NCBI RefSeq assembly: GCF_041395345.1
Contig: NZ_JAWLAR010000013.1
Coordinates: 62,001-126,000 of the forward strand
Source of the DNA: Dokdonella sp041395345
Lineage (GTDB): Bacteria; Pseudomonadota; Gammaproteobacteria; Xanthomonadales; Rhodanobacteraceae
Direction of reading: 5' to 3'
Length of the DNA stretch: 64,000 bases
Position 1 is the stretch's first letter. Each line of letters opens with the position of its first letter. Below are positions 25,088-33,730 of the stretch, piece after piece. Below the pieces are notes generated by a model that was not told the origin of the DNA, did no database searches, and was given only the letters and a program-made list of their open reading frames with translations. Made by a program: the position numbers and the translations under genes.

Positions 25088-25915
25088 TTACCGGTCTGGC
25101 CCGAATGCGCCGATGCTTTCGAGGAGCCGCAGCGGGATCGACAGGCGTTTCGTTGCGTCGTCTGCTGCTGGCATGTCGATGTTGATGGCGAAGAACCAGC
25201 GTCGACCGTCGCGTTCCAGCCAGCCCACCGACCAGCCCAGATCGGTCTTGCCATCGGCCGCGCCGCGGGTCGACCAACCGGTTTTCTGATGCAGGATCCA
25301 GCCAGGCGCGTCGGTGGAAATCGTGATGCGCCTCACCGCCTCCTGGCTACGCTCGGTAAAGGGAAGCTTGCCATCGGCCAAACGACGCAGGAAGTCGACT
25401 TGCTGCCTTGCTGAAATGCGCAAGGAATTGTCGAGCCAGAACTGATCGATCGTATCGCCGATGCTGCGATTGCCGTAGTCGACTGCATCGAGATACGCCT
25501 GCATGCGCTTTGCGCCGATGCGTCGCGCCACGGCCTGGTAGAACCAGACCACGGAGTAGCGCATGCCGCTGGCCAGACTGTGATCCCGGTTCCAGGCCGG
25601 CATCCGTCGCTCCTGGCCGTCCCAGCGGATCACCTCGTATTCGTCGGAAACCGCCCCGGATTCGAGGGCGGCCAGGGCGTTGAAGACCTTGAAGGTGGAT
25701 GCCGGCGAGTAGGCGGCCTCGGCGCGAATCGGATCATGGACAAGCCAGTTCTGGCCCGTCTCGTCGAATACCACGACGGTGCCGATCACGTCGGCTTGCA
25801 CGAAGATGCGGGAAAAGTCCGCACGCTCCTGCCACTGGATATCTGACGCCAGGGCATCGGACACCAACAGGACGCCGAACAGGATCAACGCGACCCGCCA
25901 TCGCCCTGCCTTCAT
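25088..25915 (-). CDS. Class D (OXA-type) beta-lactamase
   Basis: A 275-residue periplasmic enzyme from ATG 25915, after an AAGGGGGC site; the longer frame to 26074 has no signal-peptide character. Signal peptide is residues 1-24 (VALILFGVLLVSDALAS). All class D motifs are present: Ser73-T-F-Lys76 (STFK), Ser121-V-V (RYSVVWFYQ), Tyr147-G-N, the Trp160 in DQFWLD that stabilises the carboxylated lysine, and Lys211-T-G-W. Length is typical of OXA enzymes. It would hydrolyse penicillins and perhaps carbapenems, but the spectrum cannot be read from motifs alone. No integron, IS or mobile context: it looks chromosomal and intrinsic. BlaR1-type sensor is less likely because there is no membrane domain. 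Confidence 0.92.
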   Translation of the reverse strand: MKAGRWRVALILFGVLLVSDALASDIQWQERADFSRIFVQADVIGTVVVFDETGQNWLVHDPIRAEAAYSPASTFKVFNALAALESGAVSDEYEVIRWDGQERRMPAWNRDHSLASGMRYSVVWFYQAVARRIGAKRMQAYLDAVDYGNRSIGDTIDQFWLDNSLRISARQQVDFLRRLADGKLPFTERSQEAVRRITISTDAPGWILHQKTGWSTRGAADGKTDLGWSVGWLERDGRRWFFAINIDMPAADDATKRLSIPLRLLESIGAFGPDR

Positions 25916-26065
25916 GCCGGTTGCCCCCTTGCCCTCGAGTGAATCAACAGATTCCAGTCGAAACAAGGATTTGCGCGGGCCGAAATCTGACAGAACGCGG
26001 GCAGCACCCCGGTTGCCGGGATTACCGATTACCATCAGCGGTCCCGAGCAGCGCAACTTCGTCCG

Positions 26066-28945
26066 ATGCCGCACGCTTCACTCGAGCTGAATCGACCCAC
26101 CGGCGACGAGGTCAAGACGACCACGTGCTACATGTGTGCGTGCCGATGCGGCATCCGCGTGCATCTGAAGGATGGCCGCGTGCGCTACATCGACGGCAAT
26201 CCGAAGCACCCGGTCAATCGCGGCGTGATCTGCGCCAAGGGTTCGGCCGGCATCAAGCAGCACTACTCGCCGGCACGCCTGTCCAAACCGCTGCTCCGCG
26301 TTGGCGAACGAGGCAAGGGCGAATTCCGCGAGATCGAATGGGACGAGGCGCTCGAACTGGCCGCGAAGTGGCTGGGCGACATCCGCAAGCGCAACCCCGA
26401 CGAGCTCGCTTTCTTTACCGGACGCGACCAGTCCCAGGCCCTGACCGGCTGGTGGGCACAGCAGTTCGGCACGATCAACTATGCGGCTCATGGCGGCTTC
26501 TGCTCGGTCAACATGGCCGCCGCCGGCATGTACACGTTTGGCGGCAGCTTCTGGGAGTTCGGCGAACCCGATTGGGACCTGACCCGATACCTGATGCTCT
26601 GGGGTGTGGCCGAAGATCACGATTCCAATCCGATCAAGCTCGGCCTCGGCAAGCTCAAGGCACGCGGGGCCAGGATTGTCGCGATCAATCCGGTGCGCAC
26701 CGGCTATGGCGCGATCGCGGATGAATGGGTGCCGATCAATCCGGGCACGGATGGCCTGCTTGCCGGCGCCCTTATCCACGAATTGCTGCGCCTGGACCGC
26801 ATCGATTTCGACTATCTGGTGCGATACACCAATGCCCACCATCTGGTGATCCGTGATCCGGGTGCGGCGGATGATGGACTGATCGCGCGTGATGCCGACG
26901 GACATGCGCTGTGCGCGGCGCGGCGTGTCGTCGATCATTCTGGTGAAAGCCGGGATGTGGGCGGGAGAGTTGTCCTGGTCCGTGCGGACGCTACCGGCAT
27001 CTCGCCGCTGGTCGTTGGCGAGTTCACGCTGGACGACGGGCGAACGGCGATCCCGTCATTCCAGCTGTTGGCGGAGCGCTACCTGGCTGAAGAGTGTTCA
27101 CCCGAAGCGGTCAGCGAACGCTGCGGCGTCAGTGTCGAAACGATTCGGCGACTGGCCCGCGAACTGGCCGAAACCGCATTCGATCAATCGATCACGCTGG
27201 ATCAGGCCTGGACCGACGCGCATGGCCGCCATCACGAGAAGATGATCGGTCGACCGGTCGCCATGCACGCGATGCGCGGCATCTCGGCGCATTCGAACGG
27301 CTTCCACACCTGCCGCACCCTGCATGTGCTGCAGATGTTGCTCGGCGCCATCGATACGCCCGGCAGCTTCCGCTACCAGCCGCCCTATCCCAAGCCTGCA
27401 CCGCCGCCGAATCGCCCCGGCAAGGCGCGCAAGGACAATGGCCTGCTCGACGGCGGGCCGCTCGGCTATGTGCAGTGCCCGGATGATCTCCTGGTCGACG
27501 CCGAAGGTCGGCCGCGCCGGCTCGACAAGGCCTATTCCTGGGAGCACCCGCTGGCCGCACACGGACTCATGCATTCGGTGATCCGCAACGCCTGGGCCGG
27601 CGACCCCTACCGCATCGACACCCTTCTGATGTTCATGGCCAACATGGGCTGGAATTCGTCGATGAACACCAGCGAGACGCGGCGCATGCTCTGTGACCGC
27701 GACGAAGCCACGGGCGAATACCGCATTCCGCACATCATCTATTCGGACGCCTATCTGTCCGAAACGGTGGCCTTTGCCGACCTGGTCCTGCCCGATACGA
27801 CCTACCTCGAACGGCACGACTGCATCAGCATGCTCGACCGGCCGATTTCGGATGCGGACTGCGCGGCCGATGCGATCCGCCAGCCGGTCATGCCGCCGGA
27901 TCGCGACGTGCGTCCGTTCCAGGATGTGCTGATCGATCTGGGCACGCGCATCGGCCTGCCCGGTCTCCTGAAAGAGGATGGCAGCCCGAAGTATCCAGAA
28001 GGTTTTGCCCAGTACATGGTTGAACACGAACGCGCGCCCGGCGTCGGCATGCTAGCCGGCTGGCGCGGCACGGATGGTTCGAAGGCAGGCTTCGGCGAAC
28101 CCAATCCTGACCAGATCAAGCGCTATGTCGAACATGGTTGCGTGTGGGAGGCCCGGGTTCCCGACGCGGCGCGCTACTACAAGATGGCCAACCAGGACTA
28201 CCTGAACTGGGCCAGGTCGCTGGGATTCCTCGGCTCGACCGATCCGATCGTGTTGCAGTTGTACTGCGAGACACTGCAGCGTTTCCGTCTCGCTGCGCAG
28301 GGGCATGGCGCACAGCAGCCGCCCGAGCGCGAGCGCGAACGTGTCGAGCGCTATTTCGATCCCCTGCCATTCTGGTACGAAGACCTGGCTTCACGCGGGT
28401 CCCTCCGCCAAGAGCAAGGCAGAAGCGCATACCCGTGTGCGGACTCTTCCGAGAGCGATTTCCCGCTATCTGCGATAACCCAAAGACCGATGTTCATGTA
28501 TCACAGCTGGGGGTCGCAGAATGCCTGGCTGCGGCAGATCACGACGCGCAACTATCTCTACCTGAACCCGCGCACGGCGTCGGAAAACAACGTGGCCGAT
28601 GGCGACTGGATCTGGCTGGCATCGCCGCTCGGGCGCATCCGGGTCCAGGCAAAATTGCATGTGGCGACTGCTCCGGGCACCCTGTGGACGTGGAATGCCA
28701 TCGGCAAGCGCAAGGGGGCCTGGAGGTTGAGCGACGATGCACCGGAAAATCGTGACGGCTTCCTGCTGAATCATTTGATCGACGAACTGCTGCCAGCGAA
28801 GTCCGACGGACATCGCCATGCCAATGCGGATCCGGTCACGGGTCAGGCGGCGTGGTTCGACTTGCGCGTGCGCATCGAGTGCGATCCGGAACCACAACGG
28901 GAAGGCCATCGCGTCGAGCTCAACCCGACAGGGAAAGCCGCATGA
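26066..28945 (+). CDS. soeA: Molybdopterin oxidoreductase catalytic subunit, probable sulfite dehydrogenase SoeA
   Basis: A 959-residue bis-MGD enzyme of the DMSO reductase family. The N-terminal [4Fe-4S] cluster is bound by C21, C24, C28 and C56 (TCYMCACRCG ... GVICAKGSAG). The presumed Mo ligand is C146 in AHGGFCSVNM. There is no Tat signal, which fits a cytoplasmic-facing SoeA rather than periplasmic DMSO reductase. Length and partners (an Fe-S protein and a DmsC-type anchor with the LGKPSRAW motif) match SoeABC, which oxidises sulfite to sulfate and feeds electrons to quinone. Stop overlaps the next start by 4 bases. Polysulfide or thiosulfate reductase-like function is the alternative. 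Confidence 0.85.
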   Translation: MPHASLELNRPTGDEVKTTTCYMCACRCGIRVHLKDGRVRYIDGNPKHPVNRGVICAKGSAGIKQHYSPARLSKPLLRVGERGKGEFREIEWDEALELAAKWLGDIRKRNPDELAFFTGRDQSQALTGWWAQQFGTINYAAHGGFCSVNMAAAGMYTFGGSFWEFGEPDWDLTRYLMLWGVAEDHDSNPIKLGLGKLKARGARIVAINPVRTGYGAIADEWVPINPGTDGLLAGALIHELLRLDRIDFDYLVRYTNAHHLVIRDPGAADDGLIARDADGHALCAARRVVDHSGESRDVGGRVVLVRADATGISPLVVGEFTLDDGRTAIPSFQLLAERYLAEECSPEAVSERCGVSVETIRRLARELAETAFDQSITLDQAWTDAHGRHHEKMIGRPVAMHAMRGISAHSNGFHTCRTLHVLQMLLGAIDTPGSFRYQPPYPKPAPPPNRPGKARKDNGLLDGGPLGYVQCPDDLLVDAEGRPRRLDKAYSWEHPLAAHGLMHSVIRNAWAGDPYRIDTLLMFMANMGWNSSMNTSETRRMLCDRDEATGEYRIPHIIYSDAYLSETVAFADLVLPDTTYLERHDCISMLDRPISDADCAADAIRQPVMPPDRDVRPFQDVLIDLGTRIGLPGLLKEDGSPKYPEGFAQYMVEHERAPGVGMLAGWRGTDGSKAGFGEPNPDQIKRYVEHGCVWEARVPDAARYYKMANQDYLNWARSLGFLGSTDPIVLQLYCETLQRFRLAAQGHGAQQPPERERERVERYFDPLPFWYEDLASRGSLRQEQGRSAYPCADSSESDFPLSAITQRPMFMYHSWGSQNAWLRQITTRNYLYLNPRTASENNVADGDWIWLASPLGRIRVQAKLHVATAPGTLWTWNAIGKRKGAWRLSDDAPENRDGFLLNHLIDELLPAKSDGHRHANADPVTGQAAWFDLRVRIECDPEPQREGHRVELNPTGKAA

Positions 28946-30708
28946 CGACGCCGCAGTGGATGACCCTGGTGCTCGTGGTTGGTGCGATTGCGCTGTTCGC
29001 CAGCGAGAAGGTGCGCATCGACATCGTCGCCCTGATCGTGCTGGTGCTGTTGGTCGTGCTCGGCCTGGTCACGCCGACCGAAGCCCTGGCCGGCTTCAGC
29101 AACGAGGCCACGATCACGGTTGCCGCGATGTTCGCGCTGAGCCTCGGCATCGAGCGCTCCGGCGCACTCGAACCGCTGGGCCGCCTGCTGTCCCGCATTC
29201 GAAAACCCTGGCTGCTGACGCTGTGCCTGATGCTCGCGATTGCGCCGATGGGCGCGTTCGTCAAGAACATCGCCCTGGTCGCCACGTTTCTTCCGCTTGC
29301 GCTGCGGGTCTGCTCGAATACCGGAACCTCGCCGGCGCGCGTGCTGCTGCCGATGGCCTATGCCGCGCAGATGGGTGGCGTGTGCACCCTGATCGGAACC
29401 TCGTCCAACCTGCTCGCCGACAGCCTCGCCCAGCAGTACGGCATCGCCGGCTTTGGCGTATTCGAATTCACTCGCCTGGGCGCCTTGCTGGCCGTGGTCG
29501 GCATCATCTACCTGATGCTGGTCGGTCGCTGGTTGCTGCCGAAGCAGATCACGCCGATCGTGACCGTCGAGGCGGACATCGGAAAGTATGTCACCGAGCT
29601 CAAGGTCAGCGCCGATTCGCCCCTGGTCGGGCAAACCATCGCGGACGCGAAACTGGGTGACAAGTACGGTGTCTACCCGCTTGAGCTGCTGCGCGGCGAC
29701 CGTCACCTGTGGTCGCCGCGATCACAGGAACTGGAAGTGGGCGATGTGCTGCTGGTGCGCGGCGACTGGGACAAGATCGAGGAGTTCCGCAAGCGCGCCG
29801 ATCTGCAGATCGATCCGGAAAACCGCTACGGCCACGACAAGAGCAGCGCGCGCACCCTGGTCGAAGTGATGGTCAAGCCGGCCAGCAACATCGAAGGCAA
29901 CTCGCTGGAAGAACTGGATTTCAGGCGCAATCACGATGCCATCGTCCTGGCCATCCACCAGCGCGGACGCATCCTGCGCGACAAGCTCAAGGACGTGCGC
30001 CTCGCTGCCGGCGATGTATTGCTGTTGCTGGTCGAGGACGACGCTGCCGGCGCCTTCCGCAACGATGAGCGCTTCGTCGTTCTGAGCGAACGCGAAGATA
30101 CCCGCCGCACGTCACGACGGGCCATTGCCGCCGTATTGATCATGGTGTCGGTGGTACTCGTATCCGGACTGCACTGGTTGCCGATTCCGGTAGCCGCAAT
30201 TGCCGGCGCCATCGCCATGGCAGTGGCCGGATGCTACGGGCGCAAGGATCTCTACCAGGGAATCGACTGGAAAATCATCATCCTTCTGGCGGCCATTCTG
30301 CCGTTGGGCACGGCCATCGAGAACAGCGGACTGTCGCAGACCCTGGTCAACGCAGGCATGGGGGTAGTCGGAGAGCACGGACCGCTGGCCGCCCTGCTGA
30401 TGGTCTATCTGATGACGGCCCTGCTGACCGAACTGATGGGGCACAATCCTTCGGTGGTGCTGATGTGCGGCATTGCCGTCACCGTGGCCCATGCCGTGGA
30501 TGCCGATCCTCGACCGTTCGTGATCGCAGTGGCCTTCGCCGCGGCCACCTCGTTTGCGACACCGGTCGGCTACCCGACCAACACGATGGTCTATTACGCG
30601 GGCGGCTATCGATTCATGGACTTCATGAAGGTCGGCATTCCCCTGATCGCGATCTTCTGCGCCATTTCGATGTACCTGATTCCGCAGTTCTGGCCGCTGC
30701 AACCATGA
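28942..30708 (+). CDS. SLC13-type divalent anion transporter with two TrkA-C domains
   Basis: A 588-residue membrane protein from ATG 28942, which overlaps the soeA stop (ATGA). A family hallmark, NKDVL/NxxV-like region, is present as FVKNIALVATFLPLAL, and LIGTSSNLLADSL is the SNT/DASS substrate motif. Two RCK_C (TrkA-C) domains lie between the halves (~210-395: VTELKVSADSPLVGQTIADA and NSLEELDFRRNHDAIVLAIH). The second membrane half ends with FATPVGYPTNTMVYYAGGY. Transporters of this build carry sulfate or other oxyanions; located inside a sulfite dehydrogenase operon, sulfate export is the likely role (inference). Confidence 0.88.
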   Translation: MTTPQWMTLVLVVGAIALFASEKVRIDIVALIVLVLLVVLGLVTPTEALAGFSNEATITVAAMFALSLGIERSGALEPLGRLLSRIRKPWLLTLCLMLAIAPMGAFVKNIALVATFLPLALRVCSNTGTSPARVLLPMAYAAQMGGVCTLIGTSSNLLADSLAQQYGIAGFGVFEFTRLGALLAVVGIIYLMLVGRWLLPKQITPIVTVEADIGKYVTELKVSADSPLVGQTIADAKLGDKYGVYPLELLRGDRHLWSPRSQELEVGDVLLVRGDWDKIEEFRKRADLQIDPENRYGHDKSSARTLVEVMVKPASNIEGNSLEELDFRRNHDAIVLAIHQRGRILRDKLKDVRLAAGDVLLLLVEDDAAGAFRNDERFVVLSEREDTRRTSRRAIAAVLIMVSVVLVSGLHWLPIPVAAIAGAIAMAVAGCYGRKDLYQGIDWKIIILLAAILPLGTAIENSGLSQTLVNAGMGVVGEHGPLAALLMVYLMTALLTELMGHNPSVVLMCGIAVTVAHAVDADPRPFVIAVAFAAATSFATPVGYPTNTMVYYAGGYRFMDFMKVGIPLIAIFCAISMYLIPQFWPLQP

Positions 30709-31538
30709 CTCGCCTGCCGCCGCCGACCACCCGAAAGCTCGGCCTCGTGATCGACCTCGACACCTGTGTCGGTTGCCATGCCTGTGCGATCGCCTGCAAG
30801 GAATGGAACGAGGGCGGCGCATTCGGACCCTTGCCGGATGAGGAGGCCTATGGCGCGGAACCCATGGGAGTGTGGTTCAACCGCGTGCATAGCTACGAAG
30901 TAGCGGGATTCGGCAAGAGCGAATGCAAGAGCAATCGCAAGCCCGATGACTCCGAGTCTCCGCAGACCGCCTCTGCGAATCCCGATTCCCGAATCCCGAA
31001 TCCCGCGAACGCGATGAGTGTCCACTTCCCGCGCTCCTGCCTGCATTGCGAGACGCCGGCCTGCGTGACGGTGTGTCCGACCGGGGCAAGCTACAAGCGA
31101 GCCGAGGACGGCATTGTCCTGGTCGATGAGGACAAGTGCATCGGTTGCCAGTTGTGCGCCTGGGCCTGCCCGTATGGCGCGCGAGAGTTCAGTGCGAAAC
31201 GCGGGGTCATGCAGAAGTGCACGCTGTGCGTCGATCGCATCTACAACGAGACGCTCGACGAGGCTGATCGCCAGCCCGCCTGCGTACTGGCCTGTCCGAC
31301 CCGCGCACGTCACTTCGGCGATCTCGGCGATGCCGAATCGAATGTCTCGAAACTGGTCGAAGAGCGTGGCGGCTACGCGCTGATGCCGGAGCTCGGCTAC
31401 AAGCCCGTCAATCGCTACCTGCCGCCGCGTCCGCGACGCGATGCAGCGAGCGCGAAACCCGAACCCGCGCCCGAAGCCGTCGACAGCAAGCAACTGCCAC
31501 CGCTGTTGCGCTGGGTCGATCGCGTACTGTCACGCTGA
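30705..31538 (+). CDS. soeB: 4Fe-4S ferredoxin-type subunit, probable SoeB
   Basis: A 277-residue electron-transfer subunit with four [4Fe-4S] cluster motifs: CVGCHACAIACKEW, CLHCETPACVTVCP, CIGCQLCAWACPYG and a C-rich C-terminal set (CTLCVDRI ... PACVLACPTRARHFGD). The start ATG overlaps the transporter stop by 4 bases; a longer upstream frame is read-through of the antisense type. Residues ~68-104 (GKSECKSNRKPDDSE ... ANAM) are an Arg/Ser/Pro-rich insertion with a dispersed genomic repeat at its core; relatives normally go straight from the HSYEV strand to the HFPRSCLHC motif. It transfers electrons from SoeA to the membrane anchor. Confidence 0.88.
   Translation: MTRLPPPTTRKLGLVIDLDTCVGCHACAIACKEWNEGGAFGPLPDEEAYGAEPMGVWFNRVHSYEVAGFGKSECKSNRKPDDSESPQTASANPDSRIPNPANAMSVHFPRSCLHCETPACVTVCPTGASYKRAEDGIVLVDEDKCIGCQLCAWACPYGAREFSAKRGVMQKCTLCVDRIYNETLDEADRQPACVLACPTRARHFGDLGDAESNVSKLVEERGGYALMPELGYKPVNRYLPPRPRRDAASAKPEPAPEAVDSKQLPPLLRWVDRVLSR
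30976..31008. repeat. GGGATTCGGGATTC-type repeat inside soeB
   Basis: The coding strand reads GAATCCCGATTCCCGAATCC followed by CGAATCCCGCG, a dense run of the dispersed repeat word, entirely in frame within soeB. See the soeB entry. Confidence 0.85.
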
Positions 31539-31550
31539 GAACAATCGACG

Positions 31551-32582
31551 ATGCGCCCGACCTTTTCGATCATCTTCTTTACTGTGATTTCCGGCGCAGG
31601 CTACGGGCTGTGGTTTCTCCTCGGTGTTTTGCTGTTGCTGTTCTGGCCGGAGATTCACCATGGAGACGGGTTGAACCTGATCCTGTTTACAGAACTGTTG
31701 ACGTTCGGCCTGGGAATGGGTTTTCTGCTGGTCAGTAGCGGTCTGGTTTCTTCTCTCTGGCATTTAGGCAAACCCTCGCGTGCCTGGCGCGCCTTTTCGC
31801 AATGGCGCAGTTCGTGGCTTTCTCGCGAAGGGGTCGCCGCGATCCTGACCTATTTGCCCGCTGTCGTGCTCGCCGGCGGATCCTTCTATGTCGACTGGCT
31901 GATACCGGCCTCGCACCCTGACGCGGACCTTGATTCGTGGTTCTGGATGCTTACTCCGACGAAGTTCCTTGGGAGCATCCTGCTGGTCTTCGGCTCATTT
32001 GCCACGGTCTGGTGCACCGCGCACATCTACGCCTGCATCAAACCTGTCCGTGTCTGGCACAATCGCAAGGTCGTCATCGGCTATCTATTGCTAGCTCTCT
32101 TTACGGGCGCACTTTTTGCCTGGGTGCTGACATCGATTTCCTTTGGCGGCACCAGGCACCTCAAATACCTGCTTCCATTGATCGTTGCGACGGCCGTGGC
32201 CGGGGCCATTCTGAAGTTGCGGTATTGGCGCTTCGTTGATGAAGGGCCGAGCGCTACCACCGGCGATGCCATCGGTCTTGGTACGCTGGGCGCGGTCGGC
32301 TCATTCGAGCAGCCGCATACCGAAGAAAATTACCTGACCCACGAAATGGGCTTCCGCCTTGCGCGCAAGCATTCGCGCAAATTGCGCCGGATCTGCCTGG
32401 TGGCAGGATTCGGAGTTCCGGCGTTGCTAGCCCTGGCAAGCCTGCTGCTGCCGCGATTCGGCGGGGTGGCAGCATGGCTTTCTCTGTTCGCCGGCATGGG
32501 CGGAATCTTCATCGAACGCTGGCTGTTTTTCGCCGAGGCCAAGCACACCGTGATGCTCTACTACGGCGCGAGGAACGGATGA
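31551..32582 (+). CDS. soeC: DmsC/NrfD-type membrane anchor, probable SoeC
   Basis: A 343-residue polytopic membrane protein with about eight hydrophobic segments. The family motif LVSSLWHLGKPSRAWRAFSQ (64-84 region) and the following WLSREG are typical of DmsC-family quinone-reactive subunits. It anchors SoeAB to the inner membrane and should pass electrons to the quinone pool. It begins 12 bases after soeB and ends the operon. No Shine-Dalgarno stronger than GAGAA was seen, so coupling to soeB translation is likely. Confidence 0.88.
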   Translation: MRPTFSIIFFTVISGAGYGLWFLLGVLLLLFWPEIHHGDGLNLILFTELLTFGLGMGFLLVSSGLVSSLWHLGKPSRAWRAFSQWRSSWLSREGVAAILTYLPAVVLAGGSFYVDWLIPASHPDADLDSWFWMLTPTKFLGSILLVFGSFATVWCTAHIYACIKPVRVWHNRKVVIGYLLLALFTGALFAWVLTSISFGGTRHLKYLLPLIVATAVAGAILKLRYWRFVDEGPSATTGDAIGLGTLGAVGSFEQPHTEENYLTHEMGFRLARKHSRKLRRICLVAGFGVPALLALASLLLPRFGGVAAWLSLFAGMGGIFIERWLFFAEAKHTVMLYYGARNG

Positions 32583-32723
32583 AATCCCGCTTTTCGTGGC
32601 CGCTATCTTGAGGCGTTTCCGCCACTTCGTTCATTTCGGGTTCAATTTCGCCCGCTAGCATCGCCACGCCTGCGTGACGTATCCAGGCGCTCAGATTCCC
32701 ACCCATTCCTCGAGGAACCCGCC

Positions 32724-33527
32724 ATGAAAACAGCTCTCCTTGCGAGCGCAATGCTGCTTGCGTTTCCGATTTGTGCATTCGCCCACGATCCTGCCGCCGA
32801 TGAGAAGAAGGCCGACGAGAAGAAATCCGACGAGGGCTGGTCGGGGAGCGGCGAACTCGGTTTTGCGGCCACCAGCGGCAATACGCGATCGGAAAACCTC
32901 AACGTCAAGTTCAACATCAAGAAGGAGGACCCGTTGTGGAAGTACGGTTTCTACTTCAATGCGCTGCGCAGCAAGGGCGAGTCCAACGGCAGCTACGATG
33001 TCACTGCCAACCAGTACGAAACCGGCGCTTCGGCAGGCTACAAGTTCGACGAGCGCAGCTACCTGGTCGGCGCGGCCCGTTACCAGGACGACGAATTTTC
33101 GCCATACAGCTACCAGTTCGTGCTGTCGCTGAGCTACGGCTATACGCTCGTGAAGAATCCGAACACCGAATTCTTCGTCGAAATCGGTCCCGGCTATCGT
33201 CGTCTCGACCCGCAACCGTATGAGGTCACCAGCGGGGATCCGCCGGTCACCACGGAGATCGATCCGGATGCAGAGGACAATTTCGTCGGCCGTGGCCTGA
33301 TGGCCTACAAGCACAAGTTCAACGACTCCACTTCATTCGAGAACATCAGCCTCGTCGAAGCCGGCTCGAACAATACCTATTTCCAGAACGACGCCGGACT
33401 CTCGGTCAGCATGAGCGATCGGCTGGCGCTGAAGCTCGGCTATCAGATCCGCTACAACTCGGAAGTCCGTGCAGGCCTGGACAAGACCGATCAGCTGGTT
33501 ACCACCAACGTGGTGTTCAAGTTCTGA
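32724..33527 (+). CDS. DUF481 outer-membrane beta-barrel protein
   Basis: A 267-residue exported protein with a signal peptide (TALLASAMLLAFPICAFA), a Lys/Glu/Asp linker (KKADEKKSDEGWSGSGEL) and alternating beta strands through to a C-terminal Phe (TNVVFKF), as expected for a barrel recognised by the BAM complex. GELGFAATSGNTRSENLN is the typical DUF481 start. A GAGGAA site lies 7 bases before ATG. These proteins are salt-stress associated porin-like barrels of unknown substrate. Confidence 0.9.
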   Translation: MKTALLASAMLLAFPICAFAHDPAADEKKADEKKSDEGWSGSGELGFAATSGNTRSENLNVKFNIKKEDPLWKYGFYFNALRSKGESNGSYDVTANQYETGASAGYKFDERSYLVGAARYQDDEFSPYSYQFVLSLSYGYTLVKNPNTEFFVEIGPGYRRLDPQPYEVTSGDPPVTTEIDPDAEDNFVGRGLMAYKHKFNDSTSFENISLVEAGSNNTYFQNDAGLSVSMSDRLALKLGYQIRYNSEVRAGLDKTDQLVTTNVVFKF

Positions 33528-33605
33528 GGCGGTGACAGCCGCATGAGCGGACCTTGAAAATCCCCTTGCGGCCGAAAACAGGAACCATGGGGAACGGCGC
33601 GAAAG

Positions 33606-33660
33606 CGTACCCTCACCCCAGCCCTCTCCCGGGGGGCGAGGGAGCGAAAAGCTGGCTGGG
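33606..33660. repeat. Dispersed 'CCCTCTCCCGGGGGGCGAGGG' type repeat
   Basis: CCAGCCCTCTCCCGGGGGGC is a short hairpin-forming repeat between the DUF481 gene and hemC. Its style matches the longer element at 42956-43106. Located between convergent genes it may act as a bidirectional terminator. Confidence 0.6.
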
Positions 33661-33730
33661 TCCCAAATCGGAGTTTCGACCGCAGGAGTAGTGCGAGGCC
33701 CATGGTGTATCCATGGGCCGAAACAGCCTG

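Noticed and set aside
30231..30704. An N-terminal extension of SoeB in the same frame
   Set aside because: It is the transporter gene read in another frame. The Fe-S protein begins at the ATG overlapping the transporter stop.
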